Below are positions 5,122-5,528 of a stretch of 5,528 nucleotides of DNA, one piece after another; the first letter of the stretch is position 1; each line of letters opens with the position of its first letter. Source of the DNA: Acidobacteriota bacterium (lineage in GTDB: Bacteria > Acidobacteriota > Blastocatellia > Pyrinomonadales > Pyrinomonadaceae); contig JACCYR010000099.1 of the NCBI GenBank assembly GCA_013696385.1, positions 1 through 5,528 on the forward strand, read 5' to 3'. Under the pieces are notes generated by a model that was given only the letters and a program-made list of their open reading frames with translations, ran no database searches and had not been told where the DNA came from. Position numbers and translations under genes: made by a program.

Positions 5122-5277
5122 AATAATACGAAAATAAAAAAGGTTGGTGCGGTTTAGTTGATAAATAGTGAATAGTTCTTCCTTCGGCGGCGCAACTGTT
5201 AACTGTTCACTACCAACTATTTACTGTCCTTCAATTGAAAAGTTTATCTCACCAACCTATTTTGTTTTCGTGTTATT
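5122..5277. repeat. Long inverted-repeat element (MITE/REP-like), possible bidirectional terminator
   Basis: Ends 5122-5149 and 5250-5277 are inverted repeats matching at 25 of 28 positions; the best core is GGTTGGTG paired with CACCAACC. Inside is a second inverted repeat: TAGTTG (5155-5160) with CAACTA (5214-5219), and AGTGAATAGTT (5167-5177) with AACTGTTCACT (5201-5211, one mismatch). The whole ~156 bp can therefore fold into one interrupted hairpin. On the minus strand the closing stem is followed by six T and then ATTTT; on the plus strand it is followed by TATTTTGTTTT. Either strand therefore resembles a terminator with a very large loop. No open frame and no clear target-site duplication was found. 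It might be a miniature mobile element, a repeat family, or a structured RNA. Confidence 0.6.
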
Positions 5278-5323
5278 TCTTTAAAAAATCCTTGTGGTTT
5301 TTATTTTAGCTTTGCATCGGCAC

Positions 5324-5351
5324 AAATAAAAGCAAGAGCCGAAACTCTTGC
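5324..5351 (-). terminator. Intrinsic terminator downstream of the amino acid permease gene
   Basis: On the minus strand, a perfect 7-bp stem GCAAGAG/CTCTTGC (5332-5351) with the 6-nt loop TTTCGG is followed directly by TTTTATTT (5331 down to 5324). It lies 66 bp after the stop codon of the minus-strand permease gene and upstream of terC, so it would separate these two transcription units. Confidence 0.75.
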
Positions 5352-5387
5352 CTCCGTTTTCCAAAATTAAACGCGCAAATCGGTATA

Positions 5388-5425
5388 AGTCCTGAGTAAC
5401 ACGCCAAAACTCAGCACTTAGGACT
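5388..5425. repeat. Small inverted repeat overlapping the permease stop codon
   Basis: AGTCCTGAGT (5388-5397) pairs with ACTCAGCACTTAGGACT (5409-5425) if seven bases of the right arm bulge out. The right arm has a 7-bp rhythm (ACTCAGC ACTTAGG ACT) like the other heptamer-type repeats in the window, and it includes the stop codon of the permease gene (5418-5420). Function is unknown. Confidence 0.45.
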
Positions 5426-5528
5426 CTGCAACTTCCTCGCGCTGATGTAGTTTGCTGTGTTTATAACTGTAAATGAAATAAACGCCTAAGCCGACGAGAA
5501 GCCAAATACCAAAGCGAAACCAATTTGT
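5418..5528 (-). CDS. APC-superfamily amino acid permease, C-terminal end (5' part outside window)
   Basis: The minus-strand frame is open from the right edge and ends with TAA at 5418-5420, giving the last 36 residues. NWFRFGIWLLVGLGVYFIY is a final transmembrane helix, followed by the cytoplasmic tail SYKHSKLHQREEVAES. A W-x-R-F-x-I-W-L-x-x-G-x-x-x-Y-F-x-Y-x-x-x-H-S-x-L pattern is characteristic of the last helix of YfnA/cationic-amino-acid-transporter-type permeases, which take up amino acids across the inner membrane. The call rests on this short stretch only. A good intrinsic terminator follows, so the gene is probably the last of its own transcription unit. Confidence 0.7.
   Translation of the reverse strand, partial: TNWFRFGIWLLVGLGVYFIYSYKHSKLHQREEVAES

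Larger units (their letters stand above)
5054..5417. other. Gene-free stretch between terC and the permease
   Basis: No credible coding frame is seen on either strand in these 364 bp. The stretch contains the possible terC promoter (5059-5086), the long inverted-repeat element (5122-5277), the permease terminator (5324-5351) and most of the small inverted repeat (5388-5425). The remaining bases are AT-rich with no recognised signal. No yybP-ykoY-type Mn2+ riboswitch or other known leader motif was recognised. Confidence 0.7.

Noticed and set aside
5054..5300. yybP-ykoY Mn2+ riboswitch or T-box upstream of terC
   Set aside because: TerC-family genes can have Mn2+ or pH-sensing leaders, and GGTTGGTGCGG superficially recalls a T-box, but the conserved motifs of neither were found.

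Overview
The window joins two different kinds of DNA. Positions 1-1661 are the distal part of an integron gene-cassette array. Positions 1662-5528 are ordinary chromosome-like sequence in which every gene runs on the minus strand. No rRNA, tRNA or marker gene is present, so the organism cannot be fixed. The moderately low GC, the weak or absent Shine-Dalgarno sequences, the 7-bp-periodic repeats between genes and the DUF433/DUF5615 pair would fit an environmental bacterium such as an Acidobacteriota (Blastocatellia) or cyanobacterial-type genome, but this is only a guess.

Array (1-1661, plus strand). There are three cassettes in tandem, each ending in an attC-like site (183-295, 780-892, 1538-1667). 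Cassette 1 is cut by the window edge and holds the 3' end of a GNAT acetyltransferase gene. Cassette 2 (290-886) holds a complete GNAT gene. Over the 52 residues that can be compared without gaps, its protein is identical to cassette 1's, while 15 codons differ synonymously. Cassette 3 (887-1661) carries a two-gene toxin-antitoxin-type module: a DUF433 putative antitoxin and a DUF5615 PIN-like putative toxin, overlapping by 4 bp. The integrase and attI would be expected to the left, outside the window.

Boundary (1661/1662). The conserved G|TT crossover point of the last attC lies directly next to the stop codon of a minus-strand larA-type gene, so the array ends exactly at the end of a resident gene.

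Minus-strand block (1662-5047), in transcription order: a TerC/Alx-family membrane protein, a CDF (CzcD-like) zinc/cobalt/cadmium exporter, and a LarA-family nickel-pincer racemase homologue. Gaps are 80 and 54 bp, so the three may be co-transcribed. All have links to metal ions (Mn2+ or other divalent export, Zn2+ export, a Ni cofactor), but a shared function is inference. Upstream of them is a 364-bp gene-free stretch (5054-5417). It holds a possible promoter, a ~150-bp long inverted-repeat element, an intrinsic terminator and a small inverted repeat. At the right edge is the C-terminal end of an APC-type amino acid permease.
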